A stretch of DNA of 31,608 nucleotides from a bacterium (lineage in GTDB: Bacteria > Spirochaetota > UBA4802 > UBA5550). The notes under the pieces are model-generated. The model did no database searches and was not told the origin of the DNA. It saw nothing but the letters and a program-made list of their open reading frames with translations. Numbering within the stretch: the first letter of the stretch is position 1; each line of letters starts with the position of its first letter. Where the stretch lies: NCBI GenBank assembly GCA_024224995.1, contig JAAENB010001331.1, positions 1 through 31,608 of the forward strand. Reading direction: 5' to 3'. The position numbers were made by a program, and so were the translations under genes. Below, piece by piece: positions 1 to 8,158 of this stretch.

Positions 1-4
1 TCTT

Positions 5-28
5 CGCGGCGCGTTAGCGCCGCGTTTT
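5..28. terminator. GC-rich hairpin with T-run
   Basis: A perfect 8-bp inverted repeat (CGCGGCGC at 5-12, GCGCCGCG at 17-24) has a GTTA loop and is followed directly by TTTT. This is the form of an intrinsic terminator for a plus-strand gene that ends just outside the window. It lies about 30 bp before rdgB, so it would insulate rdgB from upstream transcription. Confidence 0.6.
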
Positions 29-57
29 CCTGTTTTTAAGCACAGAAAGGCATTATT

Positions 58-642
58 ATGAAACTGGTTATTGCAACAAAAAACAAGAATAAAATCATTG
101 AGATACAAAATAAATTCGCCGGTGTGGAAGGGCTGGAGTTAATTTCCCTGAACGGGTTCGAGAATGTCCCTGATGTAGAAGAAAACGGGGCCACTTTCGA
201 AGAAAATGCTCTTAAAAAAGCCAGGGAAATATCACAATTTACCAATATGCCGGTTCTGGCGGATGATTCAGGCATTGTTGTTGATGCCCTTGACGGCAGA
301 CCGGGGATTTATTCGGCTCGATACGGCCAACCGGAAGCTGTTACTGATGAAGACAGGAACAGGCTTCTTCTTAAAGAAATGGACGGAGTCAAAGAAGAGG
401 GCCGCACTGCCCGCTTTGTATGTGTTATTGCCATTGCCCATCCCGGGGGAGAGGAAAAAATAGCCAGGGGAGAATGCGAAGGAATTATCGCCGCATCCCT
501 GAAAGGAGATCACGGATTTGGATACGACCCCATATTCTTTCTCCCTGAATACGGCAAAACCATGGCGGAAATCCCCCTGGAAGAAAAAAATAAAATCAGC
601 CACCGGGCCAGAGCCCTGGATAAAGCAAAAGACCTATTATAA
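58..642 (+). CDS. rdgB: XTP/dITP diphosphatase (RdgB/HAM1 family)
   Basis: Non-canonical purine NTP pyrophosphatase that hydrolyses dITP, ITP and XTP to the monophosphates and keeps them out of DNA and RNA. The 194-residue length is normal. Family motifs are all visible: the N-terminal TKNKNK substrate loop, FEENALKKA, LADDSG (metal-binding acidic pair), FGYDPIF, and the C-terminal KNKISHRARA. A purine-rich AGAAAGG lies 7 bases before the ATG and supports this start. The stop codon TAA shares one base with the ATG of nth (TAATG), so the two genes are probably translationally coupled into a small nucleotide-pool and base-excision repair unit. Confidence 0.95.
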   Translation: MKLVIATKNKNKIIEIQNKFAGVEGLELISLNGFENVPDVEENGATFEENALKKAREISQFTNMPVLADDSGIVVDALDGRPGIYSARYGQPEAVTDEDRNRLLLKEMDGVKEEGRTARFVCVIAIAHPGGEEKIARGECEGIIAASLKGDHGFGYDPIFFLPEYGKTMAEIPLEEKNKISHRARALDKAKDLL

Positions 643-1274
643 TGACAAAAGACTTATCAAACAAAATAATACAAATACTTGCTGATCATTACGGAGCAAT
701 AGAACCGGCACTCGATTTTATCAGCATTTACCAGCTTACGATTGCCGTAGTTTTATCTGCTCAAACTACGGACAAACAGGTAAATTCCGTTACCCCGAAA
801 CTGTTTGAGCGCTATCCCGATTTCCGGAGCCTGTCAAAAGCCCCTCTTGAACAAGTGGAAAAAATTGTAAAAAGCACGGGATTTTACAAAAATAAAGCCA
901 AACATATTATTAGTTTATCGAAACGGGTTGTTGAAACGTATAATGGGACAGTGCCCGATTCAATGGAAGAATTAATCACTCTTGACGGAGTGGGAAGAAA
1001 ATCGGCAAATATAATACTTTCAAGCGGGTATAATAAACCGGGAATTGCCGTAGATACACACGTCATCCGGATCTCAAACAGGCTTGGTTATATCGATTCT
1101 AAAAATCCGCTTCATATAGAAAAAAAACTGAATGAAATAATTCCAATAGAAAAATGGAAACTCATCAATCTTCTTTTTATAACCCATGGAAGACAATTGT
1201 GCAAAGCACGAAATCCCCTGTGCGGGAGCTGCCCTATTATTGAGCTTTGTCCTTCGGCAAATAAAAGTCATTAA
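642..1274 (+). CDS. nth: endonuclease III (DNA glycosylase/AP lyase)
   Basis: Base-excision repair enzyme that removes oxidised pyrimidines and cleaves AP sites. The 210 residues match the family size. The helix-hairpin-helix LDGVGRKSA carries catalytic Lys120, and VDTHV carries Asp138, the same numbering as in E. coli. The C-terminal [4Fe-4S] loop has the exact C-x6-C-x2-C-x5-C spacing (Cys187, 194, 197, 203). The start codon overlaps the rdgB stop. Its last 38 bases overlap the 3' end of the convergent gene on the other strand, so the two C-termini are encoded antisense to each other. Confidence 0.96.
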   Translation: MTKDLSNKIIQILADHYGAIEPALDFISIYQLTIAVVLSAQTTDKQVNSVTPKLFERYPDFRSLSKAPLEQVEKIVKSTGFYKNKAKHIISLSKRVVETYNGTVPDSMEELITLDGVGRKSANIILSSGYNKPGIAVDTHVIRISNRLGYIDSKNPLHIEKKLNEIIPIEKWKLINLLFITHGRQLCKARNPLCGSCPIIELCPSANKSH

Positions 1275-2574
1275 AGATCTTAACAACTTCCGGGCTATTG
1301 ATATATAAAGAACTTTTCTTAATTGGATCCATCCCGGTAATTGCCACTAAAGAGACGTAAGCCTTTCGGGAAATAACAGGATTTATATCCGTTAACAGGT
1401 CTACCAGGTATGGAATTGATTCATATTTTTTCGACTCTGCTGCTACCTGCAAACCCCATAAGCGAAAATCCAGGCTCCCTTTGTTAAGCCTCATAAAAAA
1501 ATCATCCACATGCTCCTGGTGTAATTTTGACATATATTTCGTAAAATTACCGGCTTGCAGCAATTCACTCCCTGAGCCTTCCGCTTTTACCTCCGCAAAT
1601 ACCATCAACTTATTATATGAAAGAGTCACCGCTCCCTCTCTGCTTAGAATATATCCCGAAACCAGTTCAGCAGTGCTCACCCGGCCGGAAGTAAGCAATT
1701 TTTCCCACTCTTCATTCGAAAGAACTATATCTTTTTTATATTTTTGTGAATAATAAATCAAATCCTCTATTCTTCCGGGATGGGCCTTATGAAAGACCAT
1801 TGCCTCCAGCCCTTCAAGGGGAAAAGAATATCCTATTCTTAATAATGTGGACGCGGACAGCTCCTGGGCAAAAGAGGCGAAGTCCGAGAACCGGTATACG
1901 CAATAATAAATACCAAAAACAGAAAAATAAATTGATGCCCCCATCAAAATAGCAATTACCATAGATTTAATAATCACCTTTTCTGCAAAAAAGAATTCAT
2001 AGATCAGGAAATAAATAATTATTACAAGCTTTAGAATCTTTACCCCGGTTATAACAATTCCATCCTGGAAATACATATATATCAATTTGTCCAGGATAAA
2101 CAGGTAAAAGACTGATGTTGCCAGGAAGAGGGGGATAGTAACCTTAGGGTCTTTTTTAATTCTGAGTATAAGGAGAAGGACAACCGAATATATGACAATA
2201 TTCAAATTTCTTCCGTTTAACAAGTTAAGTATGGCGTCTAACGGCCAATTACCGGTTCCCAAATAATTAATCAGGGTAAAACCAACTATTGCCAGATAAA
2301 TTATACCAATAGGTGCGATGCGGGTTAATAAAAATAATATGTAATTTCCCCGGAATCCGTATTTCGCTTTATACGTACGCTTGAGTAATCCTATATCAAT
2401 TATTGAAAAATTATAGATAAGGTAAAATGAAAATACAAAAAGATAAACCCTGACAATTAATGAAATCCCTTCCCACTGATAATTCAGGTTAAATATAATA
2501 TTTACGGCAAAAAGTAGAAACAGTATAACAATAAATGTTGATATTTTTCTTAACTGTTCACGCAATATAGCCAT
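1237..2574 (-). CDS. multi-pass membrane protein with C-terminal HEAT-like segment, unknown function
   Basis: Not recognised as a named family. About the first 235 residues are strongly hydrophobic, with roughly six to eight predicted membrane spans starting at residue 13, separated by short Lys/Arg-containing loops. The remaining ~200 residues are soluble. Near residues 385-425 a helical segment (ESIPYLVDLL, then VISRKAYVSLVAITG) resembles a HEAT/armadillo-type repeat, suggesting a protein-binding cytosolic tail. The start lies 17 bases inside the end of prmC, so it is probably the last gene of the prfA-prmC unit and translationally coupled. A role in translation is not implied by the sequence. 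The 3' end overlaps nth by 38 bases. Confidence 0.8.
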   Translation of the reverse strand: MAILREQLRKISTFIVILFLLFAVNIIFNLNYQWEGISLIVRVYLFVFSFYLIYNFSIIDIGLLKRTYKAKYGFRGNYILFLLTRIAPIGIIYLAIVGFTLINYLGTGNWPLDAILNLLNGRNLNIVIYSVVLLLILRIKKDPKVTIPLFLATSVFYLFILDKLIYMYFQDGIVITGVKILKLVIIIYFLIYEFFFAEKVIIKSMVIAILMGASIYFSVFGIYYCVYRFSDFASFAQELSASTLLRIGYSFPLEGLEAMVFHKAHPGRIEDLIYYSQKYKKDIVLSNEEWEKLLTSGRVSTAELVSGYILSREGAVTLSYNKLMVFAEVKAEGSGSELLQAGNFTKYMSKLHQEHVDDFFMRLNKGSLDFRLWGLQVAAESKKYESIPYLVDLLTDINPVISRKAYVSLVAITGMDPIKKSSLYINSPEVVKIFNDFYLPKDKAQ

Positions 2575-3412
2575 TTCTCTTTAACACTCCAACCCGCGGC
2601 AAACCCGCATAATCATTTAATATTGATACTCTATATCCGCATTCCTCACCGGTTTTAATTATAAAATCTTTCATATCTGCCCCTGTTTCCAGCAGCAAAG
2701 TCCCATTCTCCACCAGGTAGTTCTCCGCCTGGTGAATGATATTTTTTGTTATTTTTCTTCCATTCTCTTCACTGAATAATGCCCCGGCCGGTTCAAAATT
2801 CAACTCTTTTTGCAATGTTTCCTTTATACCGGGGTCAATATATGGAGGATTTGAAACTATTACATCAAATACAGCTGTTTTCATTGCCTCAAAAGGGGCA
2901 AACAGGTCTCCGGAATAAAATAAAATTGAATCCCTCCCAATAAGCCGTTCCGCGTTTTTCCGGGCCACATCCAATGCTTTAACTGATATATCAGCTGCAA
3001 TCACCTCAAGATCCGGACGGTTGTGCTTGATAGAGACCGCGATTATTCCCGAACCTGTCCCCAGGTCGAGCAGGGTTCCGTTCTTTTTCGTCTCTTTAAC
3101 AGCAAGATCAACCAGCATTTCTGTTTCGGGACGAGGGATCAATACATGCTTATTTACTTCAAATTCAAGAGAATAAAACTCTTTTGTCCCGATAATATAA
3201 AACAATGGCTCAAAATTCAACCTTCTTTTAAGCAATTCTTCTATTTTATGAATATCAACACCAACGACTTCTTTTTCTCTTTGAGTTACTAACTGGTATC
3301 GCTCCATACCAAGAACATACGCAATTAGCAATTCCGCGTCCAAAACCGGGTTCTCGATTCCCCCATCCTGCAAGTTCTTGATTGATTTTTTTAATAGCTC
3401 GGAGATTAGCAT
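2558..3412 (-). CDS. prmC: peptide chain release factor N5-glutamine methyltransferase
   Basis: S-adenosylmethionine-dependent enzyme that methylates the Gln of the GGQ motif in release factors RF1 and RF2. The 284 residues fit the family. An N-terminal helical domain is followed by IPRPETE (family signature near the substrate site), the SAM-binding glycine loop LLDLGTGSGIIAVS, and the catalytic NPPY motif in VSNPPYIDPG. It lies directly downstream of prfA, its substrate gene, a common arrangement. The prfA-prmC spacer holds a repeat hairpin (see 3420-3490) that might affect expression. The 3' end overlaps the start of the next gene. Confidence 0.95.
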   Translation of the reverse strand: MLISELLKKSIKNLQDGGIENPVLDAELLIAYVLGMERYQLVTQREKEVVGVDIHKIEELLKRRLNFEPLFYIIGTKEFYSLEFEVNKHVLIPRPETEMLVDLAVKETKKNGTLLDLGTGSGIIAVSIKHNRPDLEVIAADISVKALDVARKNAERLIGRDSILFYSGDLFAPFEAMKTAVFDVIVSNPPYIDPGIKETLQKELNFEPAGALFSEENGRKITKNIIHQAENYLVENGTLLLETGADMKDFIIKTGEECGYRVSILNDYAGLPRVGVLKRNGYIA

Positions 3413-3419
3413 AGAAATA

Positions 3420-3490
3420 AGTTTGAAGCTTCAAGTTTGAGGTTTCAAGTTCAAAGACTCTTAAAACTTGAAACTTGAAACATCAAACTT
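3420..3490. repeat. heptamer repeat forming a long hairpin between prfA and prmC
   Basis: Seven-base units run AGTTTGA, AGCTTCA, AGTTTGA, GGTTTCA, AGTTCAA from 3420. They face an inverted copy: 3433-3451 pairs with 3472-3490 with a single mismatch over 19 bases and a 20-base loop. The right arm ends on the first base of the prfA stop codon (complement of TAA at 3490-3492). The same heptamer type recurs near 23510 and 26955. No T-run follows, so it is not a typical terminator. It is more likely a dispersed repeat, with possible effects on mRNA stability. Confidence 0.75.
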
Positions 3491-4560
3491 TATTTCCCCA
3501 TTCCTTTTAGCTGTTTTTCTACTGAATATTTCTGCATGGCTTCGATTATTTCTTCTATTTCTCCGGTCATTACAGCTTCCAGTGAATAAAGGGAAAGATT
3601 TATTCTGTGATCGGTTACCCGCGATTGAGGATAGTTATAGGTCCGGATCTTCTCGCTTCGGTCTCCGGATCCAATCTGGGACTTTCTCAGTTCCGAATCC
3701 TTTGCCATACGTTCCTTGCTGGCCTTTTCCAGGAGCCGGGCTCTGAGCACCCGTAATGCCTGAGCCTTATTCTTATGCTGGGACTTTTCATCCTGGCAGG
3801 TAGAGACTTCTCCCGTTGGGACATGGGTAATCCGGACTGCGGAATCTGTTGTATTAACCGACTGTCCTCCATGCCCGGAAGACCGGTAGAAATCTATCCT
3901 CAAGTCCGCGGGATCAATCTCTATTTCATCCTCTTCCGCCTCAGGAAGCACTACCACCGATACCGATGATGTATGAATCCTCCCTCCTGATTCAGTTTCA
4001 GGAATCCGCTGTACCCGGTGTACGCCGGACTCAAACTTTAACTTGTCCCAGGCTTCTTCACTCTTAAATGATATACTCACCTGCTTATAGCCGCCTACTT
4101 CGGTTTTGCTATCATCAAAAATTTCAAACTTCCATCCTTTTTTATCCGCGTACCGGGTATACATCCGGAACAGGTCTGCCGCGAAAATACCCGCCTCATC
4201 ACCCCCGGTTCCGGCCCGGATCTCCATGATTACCTCTTTACCTGAGTTGGGATCCTTTGGCAGGAGCATGATTACCAGTTTTTCACTGCATTCCTCGACT
4301 TGAGATTCCAGTTCTTCTATCTCAACCCGGAGCATTTCCTTCATCTCTTCATCTTTTTCTTCTTCAATAAGCTCCTTTGAGTCTTCCAGTTCCTTTTTTA
4401 ATTTTTTATACTCTTCAAATTCCTGCATTACCGGTGTAAGAGCTGAGTGTTCTTTAGTTAGTGCCCTGAATTGATTCTGGTCGGATATTATCTCAGGACG
4501 GCTCATATCCTCTTCAATTTTCCGGAATCTCTCGTGTATTTGTTTTAATTTATCTTCCAT
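3490..4560 (-). CDS. prfA: peptide chain release factor 1
   Basis: Class I release factor recognising UAA and UAG. The 356 residues are the usual length. The GGQ loop (SSGHGGQSVNTTDSAVR) that triggers peptidyl-tRNA hydrolysis is intact. The codon-recognition tripeptide reads PET in QRIPETESGGRIHTS, which fits the RF1 P-x-T signature rather than the SPF of RF2. The N-terminal third is a charged coiled coil, as expected. UGA is not read by RF1, which is consistent with the in-frame TGA of fdhA in this window being recoded. The first gene of a unit with prmC and the membrane/HEAT-like gene. Confidence 0.97.
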   Translation of the reverse strand: MEDKLKQIHERFRKIEEDMSRPEIISDQNQFRALTKEHSALTPVMQEFEEYKKLKKELEDSKELIEEEKDEEMKEMLRVEIEELESQVEECSEKLVIMLLPKDPNSGKEVIMEIRAGTGGDEAGIFAADLFRMYTRYADKKGWKFEIFDDSKTEVGGYKQVSISFKSEEAWDKLKFESGVHRVQRIPETESGGRIHTSSVSVVVLPEAEEDEIEIDPADLRIDFYRSSGHGGQSVNTTDSAVRITHVPTGEVSTCQDEKSQHKNKAQALRVLRARLLEKASKERMAKDSELRKSQIGSGDRSEKIRTYNYPQSRVTDHRINLSLYSLEAVMTGEIEEIIEAMQKYSVEKQLKGMGK

Positions 4561-4607
4561 TTTGTTTGCCTCTGTTTAATTATGCCCTGTGAGGTCGATA
4601 TCAGTAC

Positions 4608-4640
4608 AAAAAAGAGCGGTATTATACCGCTCTTTTTTAT
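4608..4640. terminator. bidirectional hairpin terminator downstream of tRNA-Arg
   Basis: Inverted repeat AAAGAGCGGTA (4611-4621) and TACCGCTCTTT (4625-4635) with a 3-base apex, flanked by A-run and T-run. It lies 5 bases past the 3' end of the minus-strand tRNA and 50 bases before prfA. It therefore most likely ends the tRNA transcript, and prfA needs its own promoter in 4561-4607. Confidence 0.8.
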
Positions 4641-4644
4641 TATG

Positions 4645-4718
4645 CGCTCCCGAGAGGACTCGAACCTCTGGCCAATAGTTTAGGAAACTACTGCTCTATC
4701 CACCTGAGCTACGGGAGC
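4645..4718 (-). tRNA. tRNA-Arg (anticodon CCT)
   Basis: Read on the minus strand, 74 nt fold into a full cloverleaf. The acceptor stem GCTCCCG pairs with CGGGAGC, the D stem GCTC with GAGC, and the anticodon stem GTAGT with ACTAT (one G-U). The anticodon loop TTCCTAA gives anticodon CCT (reads AGG). The T arm is AGAGG-TTCGAGT-CCTCT. The discriminator base is G. The 3' CCA is not encoded (CAT follows), so the cell needs a CCA-adding enzyme for this tRNA. Confidence 0.96.
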
Positions 4719-4753
4719 GAACTGATCCGGACAGGCTTGCTAATATAATCGCT

Positions 4754-5395
4754 CTAAGCGTACATATTTTTACGTTTGGATGTTACAATACGTTGGAAAT
4801 CCCGTATATTCCGTACATTGATCCTGTCGCTGTATAGTTCAATTTTGTCAAGCTGGCTTAAATGTGTCAATACTTTTTGTACTTCCTGTTCTTCCATTCC
4901 CGCCCAGCTTGCCACTTGCTGCATTGTTACATGGAGGGTAATTTCGTTTTGCAGATCGAGATGAGGATCTTCCTCCGCAAGCATATTTATTACATCCATT
5001 ACCTTGGTTTGCGGTTCATCAAGAAGAAGAATCATCAGTCTTCTTTTGGCATCATAGATCCTTTTTGAAAATATCAACAAAAGCTTATATGCCAGCTGCG
5101 GCTGTCCCTGTAATAACGCGTCAAAATTATCACGGTGAAATTTCATTGCCCGTACGTGGTCCACGGCGATTGCCGTTGCAGACCTGGGTTTGTCTTCCAG
5201 TATGCCCATCTCTCCCAATACGTCACCGGTACTCATCACATCCATTGTCCGTTCCCTGCCATTGATCATTTTTACAATTTTGACCTGGCCGGACTGAATA
5301 AAATAGAACTCATATCCCGGTTCATATTCACAAAAAATCATTTCATTGGGTGAGTATTCAACACCAAATTTTTCAAAAAGTTTCTCATCCAGCAT
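4754..5395 (-). CDS. Crp/FNR-family transcriptional regulator
   Basis: A 213-residue one-component regulator. Residues ~15-115 form a cyclic-nucleotide-binding beta-roll. The phosphate-binding cassette GEMGILEDKPRSATAIA keeps the Gly-Glu and Arg-Ser-Ala residues that contact cAMP or cGMP in classical CRP, so real nucleotide binding is plausible. A dimerisation helix follows (~115-140). The C-terminal winged helix-turn-helix (~155-205) carries MQQVASWAGMEEQEVQKVL, the expected recognition-helix position. No Cys cluster of the FNR type is seen. It lies 26 bases downstream of another cNMP-binding protein in the same direction, so the two are probably co-expressed. Target genes are unknown. Confidence 0.88.
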   Translation of the reverse strand: MLDEKLFEKFGVEYSPNEMIFCEYEPGYEFYFIQSGQVKIVKMINGRERTMDVMSTGDVLGEMGILEDKPRSATAIAVDHVRAMKFHRDNFDALLQGQPQLAYKLLLIFSKRIYDAKRRLMILLLDEPQTKVMDVINMLAEEDPHLDLQNEITLHVTMQQVASWAGMEEQEVQKVLTHLSQLDKIELYSDRINVRNIRDFQRIVTSKRKNMYA

Positions 5396-5421
5396 AATTA
5401 TATTTCTTCCTGTAATTATAT

Positions 5422-6654
5422 CTACACGTTTTCAAGTTCTCTTGTTTTCCTGAGCGCGTCCTGGCTCAACTTATCCTTTGGCGCTAATGAGGCCACTTTT
5501 TTATAATACGACAATGCCTTACTCCCCTGGCCCACGGACTCAAACACCGCGCCTATCTGAAAAAGAGCGTTTTTTACATTTGCCGAACCGGGGAAGCCTT
5601 TTATAAAGCCCGAAAAAGACTGCAATGCTTCTTTTTGACTTCCCATTTCAAACTGGCATCTTCCTATTTCATAACTTGCCTTTTCATATATATCGCCCAA
5701 CTCTTCCACATTCCCGGATTCTAAAATCCGTTTGTATATATCCAGGGCATAAGAGTAATTTCCTGTTGAATAATGCTCCATTGCCTCATCGACCATACCG
5801 GACGGGTCACTGTCTTCTTCTCCGGGCTCATCAAAGGAAAAATCATCCATTGTTTCCGAACTGTCATCTGCAAGAAAATCATCCATTTCATTGGAAAGTT
5901 CGCTCTTTTCTCCTCCCCCGCCGCCGTCATCATTAAAATCAAACATATCTCCCGAATCAGCAGGCTCATCTATGGAAAAATCATCCATATCCGACATTTC
6001 ATCGCCTATTCCGTCACTCATTCCCGGAGATTGTATGGGGTCCTCTCCTCCAAATGAGCTATCAAAATCCATACTGTCACTGTTGCCTGCTGCCGGCACT
6101 GCCTGCCCTGAAGCAATTGCTTTTATCCTTTTCATTGCTACCGGCGAGTATTCCGTATCGGGATAATATTCCATGTATTTCTTAAAAACATATTCCGAAT
6201 GCTCCAATTGGCCCGCATTATAATAATATTCCCCGAGTTTAAAAAGTTCAACATCAGGATTTACCGTATCTGTTTCTCCAAGAACCGAACGAACCATCTT
6301 ACCGATCCGCCGCAGCTGGTTGCTGAATACCCGGAGCATCTTCCTCACCACATTTACATTTCTGAGGATTAAGCGCTCAAAGTCGGCCAGTTGGAAGATC
6401 AAAACCACGGTTTCTCCTATAACCTGGGCTGTTTCTTCCCTGGGATATCTTCCAAGAGCCGATTTCACTCCAAAAAACTCTCCGTGACGCACATCTTCTT
6501 TTACCTCTTCTCCGGTATCCAGCTTGATGTAGGTGAGCACGACTCTTCCCGATTTCAGTATATAAATATACTCACTTTTGTCGCCTTCAAAATATATAAT
6601 GGATCCCGATTTATAGACCCGTGGGATAACCCCTGTTGGCGAATTCCCTGCCAT
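5422..6654 (-). CDS. cyclic-nucleotide-binding-like protein with acidic linker and TPR repeats
   Basis: 410 residues in three parts. Residues ~10-130 form a cNMP-binding-type beta-roll, but the phosphate cassette (GEFFGVKSALGRYPREETA) lacks the canonical Arg-Ser-Ala, so ligand binding may be altered or lost. Residues ~135-175 contain one TPR-like helical pair. Residues ~190-290 are an acidic, low-complexity linker in which an MDDFS-[IF]-DEP unit recurs. Residues ~290-410 form TPR repeats typical of protein-binding scaffolds. There is no DNA-binding domain. cNMP-TPR proteins of this kind are familiar from spirochaetes (established in general terms; not checked here). With the Crp-like gene downstream it may form a signalling pair. 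Confidence 0.82.
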   Translation of the reverse strand: MAGNSPTGVIPRVYKSGSIIYFEGDKSEYIYILKSGRVVLTYIKLDTGEEVKEDVRHGEFFGVKSALGRYPREETAQVIGETVVLIFQLADFERLILRNVNVVRKMLRVFSNQLRRIGKMVRSVLGETDTVNPDVELFKLGEYYYNAGQLEHSEYVFKKYMEYYPDTEYSPVAMKRIKAIASGQAVPAAGNSDSMDFDSSFGGEDPIQSPGMSDGIGDEMSDMDDFSIDEPADSGDMFDFNDDGGGGGEKSELSNEMDDFLADDSSETMDDFSFDEPGEEDSDPSGMVDEAMEHYSTGNYSYALDIYKRILESGNVEELGDIYEKASYEIGRCQFEMGSQKEALQSFSGFIKGFPGSANVKNALFQIGAVFESVGQGSKALSYYKKVASLAPKDKLSQDALRKTRELENV

Positions 6655-6683
6655 TGCTCCTCCCTGATTTTCTTAAAAACTAC

Positions 6684-7913
6684 TTAGAACTCAAACTCTA
6701 CCGGCAAAAAAGGGTATTCTTTTTTAAACCCCACTGCCCTGCTTATTCGTGTCAAAAGCCCGATTACATCTCCGATAATTACTTTAGGTCTTCCCTTTAA
6801 TATAATTTCCTGGTATTCTATTTCTAATGATTCGAATAAGTCGGCAAATTCGATATCTCCGTATGCCGGTTTCCCATCAATGACTACCAGCATTATATCT
6901 TCCAGGTCCGCTGAGACTATTGAGCTCACCGGTGATATTCCATTGTCCCTGAATACGGTGATATCGGCAAGATTGCCTTTTTCTATCTTTCCGATATTAT
7001 CCTGATGAAAGGCTTTTGCCGCGTTCTCTGTTACCATCTTAAATATTGTCTCATCCGGGAGTTCTTCCTCATAGGTATCTTCATAATGGACTTTATCAAA
7101 ACGCATTTCGTAAAGAAGATTTTGCCCCCCTGACATTGGTGAATCGGTCCCGATGCAGACATTGATCCCTTTGTTCAGAAGCATCTTTATATCTGCTGTT
7201 TTATCAAACATAAAAACATTGGAATCCCCGCACCACACCACTGATGCGCCGCTTTTCTTAATCTTCTTCATATCCGCTTCAGTGAATGCTATTCCATGCA
7301 CCAGTACTGAGTATTCCCCCAGTCCTCCTTCCTGCTCCAGGATATCCACACTTCGTATGGTTTCCCTGTCGAACCCTTCTGAGATATGAGTGATAAAAGG
7401 AATTTTTTTCTTTTCCGCCAGCTGGTACTCTATATTAATGCCGTCTCCCCAGGACAGGGGGAACGGCGCTACTGAATGAGCCAGAGTATAGCTCCTGATC
7501 GCTTTCATGGGCAGCGTATCATAATACTGCTTTGCCACAAAATGAGGAATATGATCCGACACGGTTGTTACGCCGGAAACCAGGTTCCTGTAGGCACCAA
7601 GCAAATACAGGTCTCTGCTCTCTATCTGCTGCCGTTCAACATACAGGTTTGAACTCTTCAGGTCATTGTCCCAGGGCAGCCAGTTCTCATATGGTCCGTC
7701 CCCTATCTTGGGATAATATGTTCCCAGGAGGTGATCATGAGCGTTTATCAGGCCCGGAGCTACAATTCCATCCTCTATTTCTATGGAAACAGAACTTTTT
7801 ACTGCTTCCTTAGTGACCTGCCCTATTTTTCCCTTGCTAATGAGAATATTCTTATTCTTTCCCTTGTTGCCGGGTGAATAGAGTGTCGCTCCCTGTATTG
7901 ACCAATTTTTCAT
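6684..7913 (-). CDS. amidohydrolase-superfamily metal-dependent hydrolase/deaminase (ATZ/TRZ-like)
   Basis: A TIM-barrel amidohydrolase of the chlorohydrolase/cytosine-deaminase-like branch. Metal and catalytic motifs appear in order: GLINAHDHLLG (first HxH), THISEG (strand-5 His), VLVHGIAF (strand-6 His), and IGTDSPMSGGQNLL (strand-8 Asp). These support an active hydrolase or deaminase, but the substrate cannot be inferred. I chose the ATG at 7911-7913 (MKNWSIQGAT) because AAGGA stands 8 bases before it and family proteins start near here. The frame stays open to an ATG at 8018, which would add 35 residues unlike the family. The gene precedes the two cNMP genes, with 29 bases separating it from the TPR protein's start. 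Confidence 0.85.
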   Translation of the reverse strand: MKNWSIQGATLYSPGNKGKNKNILISKGKIGQVTKEAVKSSVSIEIEDGIVAPGLINAHDHLLGTYYPKIGDGPYENWLPWDNDLKSSNLYVERQQIESRDLYLLGAYRNLVSGVTTVSDHIPHFVAKQYYDTLPMKAIRSYTLAHSVAPFPLSWGDGINIEYQLAEKKKIPFITHISEGFDRETIRSVDILEQEGGLGEYSVLVHGIAFTEADMKKIKKSGASVVWCGDSNVFMFDKTADIKMLLNKGINVCIGTDSPMSGGQNLLYEMRFDKVHYEDTYEEELPDETIFKMVTENAAKAFHQDNIGKIEKGNLADITVFRDNGISPVSSIVSADLEDIMLVVIDGKPAYGDIEFADLFESLEIEYQEIILKGRPKVIIGDVIGLLTRISRAVGFKKEYPFLPVEFEF

Positions 7914-8158
7914 TCTTAATATCCTTTTTCTTCCCTGCTCTTCACCCGAATCCGGGCATAGCTCCGCTGCCTCTTTTATAATACCGGAAATCGTCCCCGT
8001 CAAGTAAAATATACCCATACCGGGCGCACTTCCCGTTTTATATTATCGGGGAGGAATATAGAAAAATTCAGTATGTTTTTATTATAAATCCCTTGCTTTT
8101 TATTGTTCATTGTATTATTTTAAATTAGTCAGTTTCCTGGCCCGGAGAATTATAAATT

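Noticed and set aside
3420..3490. CRISPR array or intrinsic terminator between prfA and prmC
   Set aside because: Units are only 7 bases with no spacers, and there is no T-run; treated as a dispersed repeat.
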